64,000 bases of DNA from CAZRCZ01 sp964598765 (GCA_964598765.1 CAZRCZ010000003.1:124001-188000), one strand, 5' to 3'. Positions 42,056-50,423 are shown, numbered from the stretch's first letter. The notes: generated by a model from the letters alone, not told the origin. Made by a program: numbers and translations.

Positions 42056-43261
42056 TTACCGGAAGCGAGGGAGGGGAGCAAGGGGGATTTGATCGGCGCG
42101 AGCTGACGTCGCAAGATTCGCAATCCCACGCGATTGTGGATCAGAGCCAACGAGCAAGTCGGCTCCGGCGCCGAATAGGGACGGAGGCCGCGAGAAAGGT
42201 TTTTGGAAGGCCGCCGTCTCGACCAAGGCCAGCGCCCGCAGGAGGCGCTTCAGTTGATCGTCTCCCGATCCCGGGCCGATTGCGCCGGCAGGAGTCCAGA
42301 GCGCGACTTCATAGCCCGCTTCGATGAAATACTTGGCGAGCGAAGCGGCGACGCTGACGCCGTTTTCGAACGCTTCCAACTCATCGGTCGTCGGGTTTGA
42401 CGCCACGCGCGGCGCGAAGACAATCCGCAATCGGCGCGCCTCCTCCCGTTCGTCCTCCCGCAATTTGATCCCCGTCCCTTTGGCCGAAAGTTTCCAGTGA
42501 ATCATCCGCGCCGGATCGCCCGGAACGTAATCCCGAATCGCGTAGAGGCTTCCGCCGTGTCCCTTGAGGGGAGATTCCAATTCACCCAGTTGAGGATCAA
42601 ACCGCTTGAGGAGGGGCTGAACGGGCAACAATCGGGGATAAATCAGCGCCTTGTCAGGCACATCCCATCGGACGGTGCGATCCAGAAACCCGAAAGGAAA
42701 TCCCGATCGGCAATGGAGGGAGCGGAATTCAACCCATCCTCGGCGGGGAAATTGAACTTCAACGTTTTGTCGCGATGCACGACGGGGCGGAATCGCGGAA
42801 AAGAAAGCGGAATAACGGGGCAAGGGAGTGTCCGCTTCCCCCTCGGCCACTGACAAACCATACGATGCCATCCATCGTTTACGGTTGGAAAGCTCGACCT
42901 GCATTTCGGTCGCGGCTCCGGCGAAAATTTCGGAGGAAAGTTTTCTACGCGCGACGATTCCCGTCATGTTGATCCAGCTCAGCAGGAGCGTTGCCAGCCA
43001 AAAGCTCAGCAGGGTGGAGACCATAAGATAGAGGAGATTGGTTCCGGTGCTGACGGCGGCCATCCCGATGGCCGTCATCAGCAGGGCGACCCCCAATCCC
43101 ATGCGCGTAACACGCCCTCCGTGGCGCGGTCTCCAGCCGAACCATGGAAAACGCCGCCGCCGCTTGGAAGGGGCGGGCAAGGCTTGATTGCGTCGGTTCA
43201 ACAATTTAACCTCAAGGTTGTGGCTCGTCGCAGTGTCCCGCTTTCTTTCTCGTTCCTCCAT
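42056..43261 (-). CDS. DUF58 domain membrane protein
   Basis: About 401 residues. Two adjacent N-terminal membrane segments (MGLGVALLMTAIGMAAVSTG and LYLMVSTLLSFWLATLLLSW) precede a cytoplasmic domain with the DUF58 signature PGDPARMIHWKLSAKGTGIKLRE. DUF58 proteins usually accompany MoxR ATPases and transglutaminase-like proteins, but none is next to it here. The first ATG (43261) would overlap the divergent gene by about 40 bp; a TTG at 43204, preceded by GAGG, would avoid that and is a good alternative. Function is not established for the family; folding or assembly of periplasmic complexes has been proposed. Confidence 0.85.
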   Translation of the reverse strand: MEERERKRDTATSHNLEVKLLNRRNQALPAPSKRRRRFPWFGWRPRHGGRVTRMGLGVALLMTAIGMAAVSTGTNLLYLMVSTLLSFWLATLLLSWINMTGIVARRKLSSEIFAGAATEMQVELSNRKRWMASYGLSVAEGEADTPLPRYSAFFSAIPPRRASRQNVEVQFPRRGWVEFRSLHCRSGFPFGFLDRTVRWDVPDKALIYPRLLPVQPLLKRFDPQLGELESPLKGHGGSLYAIRDYVPGDPARMIHWKLSAKGTGIKLREDEREEARRLRIVFAPRVASNPTTDELEAFENGVSVAASLAKYFIEAGYEVALWTPAGAIGPGSGDDQLKRLLRALALVETAAFQKPFSRPPSLFGAGADLLVGSDPQSRGIANLATSARADQIPLAPLPRFR

Positions 43262-44293
43262 TTGATTATCACATTGTCCGCGGTCCGTCCATCGGCGGGA
43301 CAGGAAACGCTACAACGGGGCGTGGCGCCCTCGACGCCCCAAGAGGTCGCGCTGAAAATCGGTTATCTGATTTCGGGATCCGATTTGGATCCGGTGCGCC
43401 CGGTCCTTGAAGAGCTTCGCCGCGATTTGCTGAGCGATTCCAAGGTCCTCTCGGCGTTGAAAGCCGGAAATTATCAGGACATCTGGCTCCGTCCCTGCGA
43501 CGCGCCGCAAGACATGATCCAGCGGTTGAAAGGAATTGAATTCGATCTGGCGTTTGCCACCTCGGTCATCTATGCGCGCCAATTTCGTCCGCGCGCCGAT
43601 CAGCCCGATCAGTTTCAGGAAGTTCCCTATGAGCCGGTCCTGCAATTTCATTATCTCGACGGCGACGTGCCCGATCCCAAGGGTAACGGCGTTTTTCGGC
43701 GGGGCGTCGTCTTTATTGGTCCGGGCAGTTCGCTCTGGAGTGTCGGACAACCCTCCGCCGAACAAATGCGGCGCGAGTTGGAGACGCAGTGGCTGGCCGT
43801 CTCCGATTCTTATTCGGCGGCGGGGTATATTTATTCGCGGCTGAAGATCATGGACGAATTCGGCGAGGTTCGCCTGCGCGGTCCGATGTTCTGCAAATCG
43901 GGAGGCGAGGCGTTCAAGCACGTCGTTTCCGGGCTGACGGGCATCGGCGCGTGCGACTCGCGGATTTTGGAAGGAGCGGCGGGAAAGCCTGCCGCGCGGG
44001 GAAAATTCTACCGCGAACTTTTCCGCACCGATCCCATTCCGACCGATCCGATTTTGCTCCGGCGCGATCATTTGCCGCAGACTTCTCCACTGGGACGGGA
44101 ACTCAAGGCGGCGATTCAATCTTTTTTCAACGCCGCCAAGTCACCGGTCGCCGGACTTCGCGTCGAGACCGCCGACCGCCGGGCGTTTGAGTTGACGGCG
44201 CGCGCCTTGGAAAAATTCGATCGCGCCGAGCAGGAGGCATCCAAAATTCCGGCCAATCTTTCCGCTTCTCCGAATGGAGCGCGGCGACCGTGA
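43220..44293 (+). CDS. PhnD-like periplasmic substrate-binding protein
   Basis: About 357 residues if started at the GTG at 43220; the frame is open from 43121. The preferred start gives a signal segment (VPLSFSFLHLIITLSA). The mature part resembles phosphate/phosphonate-binding PhnD-type proteins: IGYLISGSDLDPVRPVLEEL, IEFDLAFATSVIYARQF, then a long C-terminal lobe with IFRTDPIPTDPILLRRDHLP-type text. There is no ABC permease nearby. Instead its stop overlaps the start of a histidine kinase (GTGA), so it is likely a periplasmic sensor subunit rather than an importer, by analogy to TtrS-type PhnD-kinase sensors. Ligand unknown. Confidence 0.78.
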   Translation: MARRSVPLSFSFLHLIITLSAVRPSAGQETLQRGVAPSTPQEVALKIGYLISGSDLDPVRPVLEELRRDLLSDSKVLSALKAGNYQDIWLRPCDAPQDMIQRLKGIEFDLAFATSVIYARQFRPRADQPDQFQEVPYEPVLQFHYLDGDVPDPKGNGVFRRGVVFIGPGSSLWSVGQPSAEQMRRELETQWLAVSDSYSAAGYIYSRLKIMDEFGEVRLRGPMFCKSGGEAFKHVVSGLTGIGACDSRILEGAAGKPAARGKFYRELFRTDPIPTDPILLRRDHLPQTSPLGRELKAAIQSFFNAAKSPVAGLRVETADRRAFELTARALEKFDRAEQEASKIPANLSASPNGARRP

Positions 44294-45522
44294 AATCGTT
44301 CAATCGTCCCCTGACGCTCTTTTCGCTTCTCGTTTTGCTCGTGACGATTTCGATCCTCTTTTGGCTTCGCTCGCGCACCGCGCGCGGATTGGAGCAGAGC
44401 GTCGCCAACGTCGTTGCCTCCTTCAATCCTCCGCAATCCGTTCTGGGGGAGCCGACGTTTCCCCTTGCCAATTTCGAACTCGCCGAAACGCTGGTCCAGA
44501 ACGCCAAGCGCAATCCGTTTATCCGGAACGTAATCGTCACGAAATCGCTGGCGGGGGCTTCGGGGTCGGAAGCTGAAGCGCCCATCGTCCCGTTTGATCT
44601 GCTCGCAAGCGCGGGACCTCGTTGGCGAGACCCTTTGACCGCTATGCGGGTGCTTCCCTTACAATCGGGCGGCAACATCTATGGTCATCTCTATCTCGAT
44701 CTGGATCGCTCGGCGATTCGGAGCGTGAATTGGGCCATCGGCTCGGCGTCGGTCGCGCTGGCGACAACCCTGCTCATGCTCCTCGCCCGGCTCTTTTCAC
44801 AGGAGACGACGATCCAGCGCGTCGGTTCCGAATTGGATCAACGCAAGCGCGAACTGATTCGTCTCGAACGCCTTGCGCTGGCCGGTCAACTCACCGCCAA
44901 TTTGATCCACGACCTGAAAAAACCAGTCTTGAGCGTCCGGCACAGTTTGGAGGATTGGGAGCGGAAACCGGATAAGGAACAGTTTCCATTGACCGAGACG
45001 CGGGATCAAATCGCGCTCTTCTTTCAAATGCTGAATGACACGGGGTTGGAGCGGTTCGTCAAATCCGACCGCGCGCAGGAGGAATACGTGGACCTCAACG
45101 AAATTCTTCGATCCTCGCTCAAGCTGGTCCACTACGAGCGCGGCGCGGTTCAGGTCGTCGAGCGATTCGCGCCGGATCTTCCTTCGGTCCTCGCCCAACC
45201 GTTTCGGCTCGTGCAGGTTTTTTCCAATTTGATCCTCAACGCCTACCAAGCCATGCGCGGGAAGGGAACGCTGACGTTGGAGACGCTTCCCGCTCAGGGA
45301 GGCGTCGAAATCCTCGTAACCGACGACGGACCGGGGATCAAGCCCGAAATTTTGGCTTCCGTTTTTGATCCCTTTTTCACCACCAAGCCCGAATCGGAAG
45401 GCTCCGGCCTCGGACTTGCAATCAGCCGTCTGATCATTGAGGAACTCAAGGGGAAGATTGAAGTGGACTCCAAGGAAAGGGGACCGACGACGTTTCGCGT
45501 CCGGTTGCCTGCGGAGCGGTGA
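44290..45522 (+). CDS. Membrane sensor histidine kinase
   Basis: 410 residues. Two membrane segments (PLTLFSLLVLLVTISILFWL and ASVALATTLLMLLARLF) flank a periplasmic domain of about 120 residues. The phospho-acceptor His is in QLTANLIHDLKKPVLSV, followed by an HATPase domain with SNLILNAYQAMRG, TDDGPGIK, FFTTKPESEGSGLGLAIS. It starts with GTG at 44290, overlapping the PhnD-like gene, so binding protein and kinase are made together. No response regulator is adjacent. The short cytoplasmic linker QRVGSELDQRKRELIRLERL is coiled-coil-like. Confidence 0.9.
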   Translation: MKSFNRPLTLFSLLVLLVTISILFWLRSRTARGLEQSVANVVASFNPPQSVLGEPTFPLANFELAETLVQNAKRNPFIRNVIVTKSLAGASGSEAEAPIVPFDLLASAGPRWRDPLTAMRVLPLQSGGNIYGHLYLDLDRSAIRSVNWAIGSASVALATTLLMLLARLFSQETTIQRVGSELDQRKRELIRLERLALAGQLTANLIHDLKKPVLSVRHSLEDWERKPDKEQFPLTETRDQIALFFQMLNDTGLERFVKSDRAQEEYVDLNEILRSSLKLVHYERGAVQVVERFAPDLPSVLAQPFRLVQVFSNLILNAYQAMRGKGTLTLETLPAQGGVEILVTDDGPGIKPEILASVFDPFFTTKPESEGSGLGLAISRLIIEELKGKIEVDSKERGPTTFRVRLPAER

Positions 45523-45546
45523 TCGCCGAGCCTAGCATTTTTTTAC

Positions 45547-45640
45547 GAATTCGACTGATCCTCCTTGCGTCTCTGCGCCTTTGCGTTTTTTTTCGAAAAA
45601 TCTCACGCAGAGGCGCGGAAGCGCAGAGAAAAAAGCTTCC
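45547..45640. repeat. Dispersed palindromic repeat, left copy of a direct-repeat pair
   Basis: It begins with GAATTCGACTGATCCTC (45547-45563), identical to 47027-47043. The following sequence CTTGCGTCTCTGCGCCTTTG pairs with CACGCAGAGGCGCGGAAGCG across a T-rich centre. The pair of copies, 1,480 bp apart, bounds the HigBA genes and a membrane protein gene. Confidence 0.8.
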
Positions 45641-45656
45641 TTTCGACCTTGCGCGC

Positions 45657-45956
45657 TCAAGCCGTCGCCAAGGGTTGAACCGAGCGCAGGCGTCGCCGGA
45701 TGGACCGCTCGGCGATTTTCAGGTCGTAGGCAGACTGAAGGTTGAGCCAGTATTGGGGCGATTGACCGAAAGCTCGACCGAAGAGCAAGGCCAACTCCGC
45801 CGTCACGGGGCGGGTCCCTTTGACGACGTGCGAAACGCGCATCGGCGAAATCCCGATCGCGCGGGCAAACTCCGCCTGCGACAAGTCAAGTTCCTTCAAT
45901 CCCTCTTTCACAAATTCTCCCGGGTGGACGGGGGGCAATCCGCTCTTGATGGTCAT
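45657..45956 (-). CDS. higA: HigA family antitoxin
   Basis: 99 residues, an XRE-type helix-turn-helix antitoxin. It opens GLPPVHPGEFVKEGLKELDL, the hallmark of HigA, followed by the HTH QAEFARAIGISPMRVSHVVKG and the C-terminal FGQSPQYWLNLQSAYDLKIA. GAGGAGG lies upstream of the ATG. It sits 11 bp after higB, in the toxin-first order typical of higBA. It should bind HigB and repress the shared promoter. Confidence 0.93.
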   Translation of the reverse strand: MTIKSGLPPVHPGEFVKEGLKELDLSQAEFARAIGISPMRVSHVVKGTRPVTAELALLFGRAFGQSPQYWLNLQSAYDLKIAERSIRRRLRSVQPLATA

Positions 45957-45967
45957 GACGATCCTCC

Positions 45968-46249
45968 TCAGTGATAATCCACAATTTCAACGTCAAATGC
46001 GTCGCCTTCTTCGAGGCGAAAACAAAGGCGCCATCGCTCGTTGATTCGGATGCTCCAATGTCCCACTCGGTCGTTTCTCAATCGCTCCAGATGGTTTGAC
46101 GGCGGAAACCGCAGATCATTCAGCGATGTCGCCGCGTTCAATTGGGTTAATCTCATGATCGCCCGCTTCTGAATTTGGAAGGGGAACCGGCGGGATTTCC
46201 CCGTAGTGAAAAACCGTTCCGTCTCCGGGCAGGCAAAGGAGCAAATCAC
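45968..46249 (-). CDS. higB: HigB family toxin
   Basis: 93 residues, a RelE-superfamily mRNase. Motifs match HigB: ETERFFTTGKSRRFPFQIQKRA, MRLTQLNAATSLNDLRFPPSNHLERLR, and GHWSIRINERWRLCFRLEEGDAFDVEIVDYH. It should cleave ribosome-bound mRNA and be blocked by HigA. The start is a GTG at 46249; a promoter-like -10 just upstream (46256-46261) would give almost no leader. Confidence 0.9.
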   Translation of the reverse strand: MICSFACPETERFFTTGKSRRFPFQIQKRAIMRLTQLNAATSLNDLRFPPSNHLERLRNDRVGHWSIRINERWRLCFRLEEGDAFDVEIVDYH

Positions 46250-46255
46250 GGCCAG

Positions 46256-46284
46256 AGTCTAAACTATTTGTTTACTATTGTCAA
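46256..46284 (-). promoter_or_regulatory. Predicted higBA promoter
   Basis: On the minus strand TTGACA (46279-46284) lies 17 nt from TAGACT (46256-46261), directly before higB. The spacer has an AT-rich direct repeat (ATAGTAAACAAATAGTTT) that could be the HigA operator. The -10 is a moderate match, and a start of transcription would fall almost on the GTG. Confidence 0.45.
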
Positions 46285-46348
46285 TGATAACGCATGGAAC
46301 GTGGTGCGGGTTGTCAAAGCACATGCGAAAGGGTAAATTAAACGGCAA

Positions 46349-47038
46349 ATGATCCCCCTCCGCGAAAAGCGCCGCGAGGTTTTGCTGGATTTGATTCCGC
46401 TAATCGCCGTTTGGGTTTCCCTGATTTGTGCCTTTGCCCTCAAGGATGAGTTCCTGAGAAGAAGCATTGCAATCCTCACTGTCATCTACGGACCACTCTT
46501 GGCTTCCGTCTATGCCATATCACTGATGCGCGTTCGCATCTTGCGCCTCGCGGATAGAAAACGGCGGCAGGAATTAGCAGTGACACTCCTTCCCGCCTTG
46601 ACTTATATGCAATGGCAAATTCGACGACCCCTCAGCCGATTATCGATGCCAGCCTTGACGGTTGTCCCAGTTTCATTGGGGCTCAACTTTTCTTGGTCCT
46701 ATGATTGGTGGGAATGCTTCGGTTCGTCATTGATGGTGGTCGGTCTGCAAGTCTGGACGGTCTTCTGCGCCATGCTCGCCGTTCTTGACATGCTTATTCG
46801 TTTCAGCGCGTCAAAAGTGCCAACGACTCTTTCGCCACTTATTTCCCTTTGGTGGTGCACCATTCTGTTTGGATGCCCAATCCTTGTTGCCGTTTTCTTC
46901 AATTTGGTTGAATGGCCGAATGCCGTTTCCTTCTACGCAGTTGGAGCGGCCTTTTTTCTGATCTTCCCCTATGGCCTTTGGATCATCGTTCGAAGAAAAT
47001 GGGTGAAGGCTTGCATGTCGTTCTATGAATTCGACTGA
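46349..47038 (+). CDS. Polytopic membrane protein (ABC-2-like, family A copy 2)
   Basis: 229 residues with about six hydrophobic segments (LLDLIPLIAVWVSLICAFAL, IAILTVIYGPLLASVYAISL, VSFYAVGAAFFLIFPYGLWI). It aligns along most of its length with the protein at 21141-21962, including the loop RKRRQELAVTLLPALTY and the C-terminus KACMSFYEFD. The loop recalls the ABC-2 permease elbow. No ATPase gene is near. Its last codons lie inside the dispersed repeat at 47027. It is divergent from higBA. Function unknown. Confidence 0.65.
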   Translation: MIPLREKRREVLLDLIPLIAVWVSLICAFALKDEFLRRSIAILTVIYGPLLASVYAISLMRVRILRLADRKRRQELAVTLLPALTYMQWQIRRPLSRLSMPALTVVPVSLGLNFSWSYDWWECFGSSLMVVGLQVWTVFCAMLAVLDMLIRFSASKVPTTLSPLISLWWCTILFGCPILVAVFFNLVEWPNAVSFYAVGAAFFLIFPYGLWIIVRRKWVKACMSFYEFD

Positions 47039-47095
47039 TCCTCGCTTGCGCCTTCGCGCTTTTTTCTGAAGAATCTAGCGCAGAGCCGCGAAGGA
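47027..47095. repeat. Dispersed palindromic repeat, right copy of a direct-repeat pair
   Basis: GAATTCGACTGATCCTC (47027-47043) matches 45547-45563 exactly; then CGCTTGCGCCTTCGCGCTTT and TAGCGCAGAGCCGCGAAGGA form imperfect arms around a T-rich centre. The repeat includes the stop codon of the membrane protein gene. Confidence 0.8.
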
Positions 47096-47153
47096 AAAAT
47101 CCGCCTTGCCAATCCCTCCCGATTTGATACAGATAGATTCAGGCAACTGAGCG

Positions 47154-48800
47154 ATGTCCAAGACCACGACCGTCGGCAAATATCTCGTGCGCAGGCTGGA
47201 GCAGGCCGGACTGCGGCACGTCTTCGGCATCCCCGGCGATTACGTTCTCTCTTTTTACGATCTGCTCGAAGCGAGTCCGATGGAAGTCATCGGGACCTGC
47301 ACGGAAGCGGGCGCGGCGTTCGCCGCCGACGCTTATGCGCGGGTCAACGGCTTGGGGGCGATTTGCGTTACCTATTGCGTCGGCGGGCTGAACACGATCA
47401 ACGCCGTCGCCGGAGCCTACGCCGAAAAGTCGCCGGTTATCGTCATCAGCGGCGCGCCGGGTCTGGGCGAGCGCGTCCGCCATCCCCTTCTTCATCACCG
47501 CGTCCGCGAGTTCAACACCCAACGGCAGATTTTTGAAAAAATCACCGTTGCCGCCATCGCGCTCGAAGACCCGGCCACCGCGCCGGAGCAAATTGACGAG
47601 GCGATCTCCGCCTGTCTGCGATTCAAGCGTCCGGTCTATATCGAACTTCCGCGCGACGTCGTGTCGCAACCGTGCAAGGCTCCGGATCATCAAAAGGCGC
47701 CGGCGCCGAAAAGCGATCCTGACGCGTTGAAAGAAGCCCTGAGCGAAGCGACGGCGATGTTGCGCCGCGCCGAGCGACCCGCCATTCTGGCCGGCGTGGA
47801 AATTCACCGATTCGGCCTGCAAGAGCAACTTCTGCAATTGATCGAGCGATCACGATTGCCCGTCGCTTCGACGCTACTCGGCAAATCCATCGTGAGCGAA
47901 CTTCATCCGCAATACTTGGGCGTTTATGAGGGGGCGATGGGGCATGAAAGCGTCCGGCAGGCGATTGAGAAGGCCGATTGTCTTCTCATTCTCGGCGCGT
48001 TCATGACCGACATCAACATGGGCGTTTGGACGGCGCGGCTCGACGTGGCGCGGAGCATCAACGCGAATTCCGAACAGATTGAGATCAAGCATCACCAATT
48101 CGACGGGATCGTCTTGGGGGATTTCATTCGCGGCCTGACCAAAAATCTCGCCGGATCGAAACGCAAACTGTCTCGAATCCCCAAATCCGAGCCGATTCCG
48201 TTTCGGCCCCGCCCGAAAAATCGGATCACCGTCCGCCGCTTTTTCTCCCGCATGAATGATTTCTTGGAGGACGACATGATCGTCATCGCCGACATCGGCG
48301 ACAGTCTATTCGGCGCGGCGGATTTGACGATCCACCGGCGGACCGAATTTCTAAGCCCCGCTTATTATACCTCGATGGGTTTCGCCGTTCCGGCGGCGCT
48401 CGGCGCGCAAATCGGCAAACGGAAATTGCGCCCCGTCGTCTTCGTCGGCGACGGCGCGTTTCAAATGACCGGACAGGAGCTTTCGCCCATCGCCACGCGC
48501 GGATTGAATCCGATAGTCTTCGTTCTCAACAACAAAGGTTACACGACCGAGCGTTACATTCACGACGGGCCTTACAACGACCTCCGCGAGTGGGCGTATC
48601 ATCGCTGGCCGGAGTTGCTCGACGCCGGATGGGGAACCGAGGTTTCAACCGAGGGGGGATTGGAATCCGCGCTCATCGTGGCGCGAAAAAACACGAAAAG
48701 CCTTTCGATCATCAACGTTCATCTGGATAAATTCGACCGCTCCGAAGCGCTGGAACGCCTCGGCAAACGTCTGGCCAAACAGGGCGGACTAAAGAACTGA
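47154..48800 (+). CDS. Thiamine-diphosphate 2-oxoacid decarboxylase (PDC/IPDC family)
   Basis: 548 residues. It opens TVGKYLVRRLEQAGLRHVFGIPGDYVLSF and has the catalytic Glu in CTEAGAAFAADAYARVNG. The PDC family mark HHRVREFNTQRQIFEKIT follows. The thiamine-diphosphate motif is VFVGDGAFQMTGQELSPIA then FVLNNKGYTTERYIHDGPYN. It decarboxylates pyruvate, indolepyruvate or branched-chain 2-oxo acids to aldehydes in the cytoplasm; the substrate cannot be decided from sequence. Acetolactate synthase is less likely because the HHR-T/N-type motif is characteristic of decarboxylases. It stands alone. The ribosome-binding site is weak. Confidence 0.9.
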   Translation: MSKTTTVGKYLVRRLEQAGLRHVFGIPGDYVLSFYDLLEASPMEVIGTCTEAGAAFAADAYARVNGLGAICVTYCVGGLNTINAVAGAYAEKSPVIVISGAPGLGERVRHPLLHHRVREFNTQRQIFEKITVAAIALEDPATAPEQIDEAISACLRFKRPVYIELPRDVVSQPCKAPDHQKAPAPKSDPDALKEALSEATAMLRRAERPAILAGVEIHRFGLQEQLLQLIERSRLPVASTLLGKSIVSELHPQYLGVYEGAMGHESVRQAIEKADCLLILGAFMTDINMGVWTARLDVARSINANSEQIEIKHHQFDGIVLGDFIRGLTKNLAGSKRKLSRIPKSEPIPFRPRPKNRITVRRFFSRMNDFLEDDMIVIADIGDSLFGAADLTIHRRTEFLSPAYYTSMGFAVPAALGAQIGKRKLRPVVFVGDGAFQMTGQELSPIATRGLNPIVFVLNNKGYTTERYIHDGPYNDLREWAYHRWPELLDAGWGTEVSTEGGLESALIVARKNTKSLSIINVHLDKFDRSEALERLGKRLAKQGGLKN

Positions 48801-48865
48801 CGGCCGGTCACCTCCAAACTCCAAACTCGGCCTCTTCGCAAGGATCCTATTCCCAGCCCCATTCC

Positions 48866-49104
48866 CAGCCGCTTCAGCGGCGGCATAATTTTAGCCCCAT
48901 GCGGAAGCGTGGGGTTGACATTACATTCTTACCAAATCCCAGCCCCGGCAGGAGCGGCATAAATTCGGCTTCCCCCGGCCTCAGCCGCGTCAGCGGCGAC
49001 ATAATCTTAGCCCCATGCGGAAGCGTGGGGTTGACATTACATTCTTACCAAATCCCAGCTCCGGCAGGAGCGGCATAATTTTAGCCCCATGCGGAACCGT
49101 GGGG
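48866..49104. repeat. Tandem array of hairpin repeat units
   Basis: The 488-bp gap 48801-49288 has no gene. A 77-bp unit occurs at 48866-48942 and again at 48982-49058 with few differences: CAGCCGC, CAGCGGC, then ATAAT, TAGCCCCATGCGGAAGCGTG, GGG and TTGACATTACATTCTTACC. A third partial copy ends near 49104. Each unit encodes a hairpin CCCCATGC-GGAA-GCGTGGGG with a GNRA-like loop, plus GCCG/CGGC arms. Sequence to 49288 shows only decayed similarity. Confidence 0.85.
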
Positions 49105-49288
49105 ACCGAGGAATGACCCAACCCAAATTGAGCCGCGGGAGCGGCGACATAAATCTGGCACCGGCTCCCGTCCCGCATCCCACGCAGGCCGGGTTACGGG
49201 CGTGGTTGAATTAGAAATGGAGTCAACGTCTCGCTTTGTCCGCGTCCCGCTTTGCCCCTCGCGTCGTTCCCGTCGCGCCATGGTTCAG

Positions 49289-50206
49289 TCAATCAGCTAG
49301 AGGCGACATTGAAGAGTCCAAAAGTGGATTGGGTGATTTTGCCCTCTTCTCGATTATCCGCTCCACATCTTGGATAGATTTGACAATATCCTCCGGGGTT
49401 CGTGGCGAGTAAGAAATAACTGGGACCACGCCTATTCTTTTCTTCTGTGTCTCGATTTCGTTGAGGCGCGTTCTGGCGTCGTCAAAGCGACTAAGAAAAG
49501 TAAGGCAAAGGGCCTCCACGAAGGACAATTCCGGTTCTTGGATTCTTGCACTCCTCATTCTTTCAAAGCATTCTGTCGCCTGCTGATAAAATTGGACTTT
49601 TCCAGTCACACAGCCGAGATAGTAGTAGGCATACGGCCAATCCGGTAATTGCCGCGTGATACCCGCAAGCTCCGATTCTGCGGCATCTGGTTTGCCATCA
49701 TTGACAAACTTGATAGCCCGACTAAGTGGTTGGTAGATCACCGACTCATTGCTTGAGGGTTGGGAACTGGTGGTCCACCTTGAGCCTCCTTGTACTGTAA
49801 TCTCAATTCCCATGGGGTATATGTCCGCAATCTTCCGCAACATTGGAAAGGCGGCTTGCGCGGCCACTTTTTTGATCTCTTCCTGAGCTTCCTGAAGTTT
49901 CGAGTCCACCGTTAAGAGATCATCTGCGAGTTGTCGCATTGCTTTGGGATCCGAACTTGAGAATTTCTCGATCGCGATCGCGTTGAAAGGAGCGATTTCG
50001 GTCTGAAGTTCGCTAATCCTTTTGTCTTTTTCCCTGATTTCGCTTTCTAATTTTGGGATTTTCAAGAATAGAAAATAAAGCCACAAGACGATGGCTAGGT
50101 CAAATATGAACGCCCTAATCGGGTGGCTTTTCCAGAGCGCAAAATGATCTTCCCACTCAAGTAGGAATCGCTTGGTTAACGTTCCTTGGGCGGGATTCTT
50201 ACTCAT
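49289..50206 (-). CDS. Membrane-anchored coiled-coil/TPR-like protein
   Basis: 305 residues, not recognised. One membrane segment near the N-terminus (AFIFDLAIVLWLYFLFLKIP) is followed by a coiled coil (SEIREKDKRISELQTEIAP, SKLQEAQEEIKK). The rest is helical and TPR-like (YYYLGCVTGKVQFYQQATEC, ELSFVEALCLTFLSRFDDAR). It overlaps the truncated HtrA-like ORF by 8 bp and has no good ribosome-binding site, so it may depend on coupling. Codon use looks less GC-rich than in most neighbours, hinting at a separate origin. Confidence 0.7.
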   Translation of the reverse strand: MSKNPAQGTLTKRFLLEWEDHFALWKSHPIRAFIFDLAIVLWLYFLFLKIPKLESEIREKDKRISELQTEIAPFNAIAIEKFSSSDPKAMRQLADDLLTVDSKLQEAQEEIKKVAAQAAFPMLRKIADIYPMGIEITVQGGSRWTTSSQPSSNESVIYQPLSRAIKFVNDGKPDAAESELAGITRQLPDWPYAYYYLGCVTGKVQFYQQATECFERMRSARIQEPELSFVEALCLTFLSRFDDARTRLNEIETQKKRIGVVPVISYSPRTPEDIVKSIQDVERIIEKRAKSPNPLLDSSMSPLAD

Positions 50207-50423
50207 TCAATGCCCTTGCGTGATCTAGTGCCAGAAGCAAGCTGAAGAATCCGCTCCCCAACCCGAGCGATTTTTCGGCGTCGTCGTAGGTCAGGACGAC
50301 GACCGTTCCGGGCTGGACTTTCTTGACGAGGGATTTGAGATCGGCGGGGTCCTCGGCGGGGAGGGACAGGGATGCGAGAAGCAGGAGGAGAAAGCCGATA
50401 ATATGAGGCGAACGAAAACGCAT
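50199..50423 (-). pseudogene. Truncated HtrA/S1C-like protease N-terminus
   Basis: 74 residues. A signal peptide (IIGFLLLLLASLSLPA) precedes VKKVQPGTVVVLTYDDAEKS and LGLGSGFF, the typical first strand of HtrA-like trypsin-fold proteases. The frame then runs into an unrelated tail (SLLLALDHARALNE) and stops, before the catalytic His, Asp and Ser. It overlaps the next gene by 8 bp. It looks like a protease gene cut by recombination. It could still yield a small exported peptide. Confidence 0.6.

Noticed and set aside
48866..49104. CRISPR-like array
   Set aside because: Units are 77 bp and only 2-3 copies, with 39-bp intervals that are themselves related, and there are no cas genes. It is a hairpin repeat array instead.
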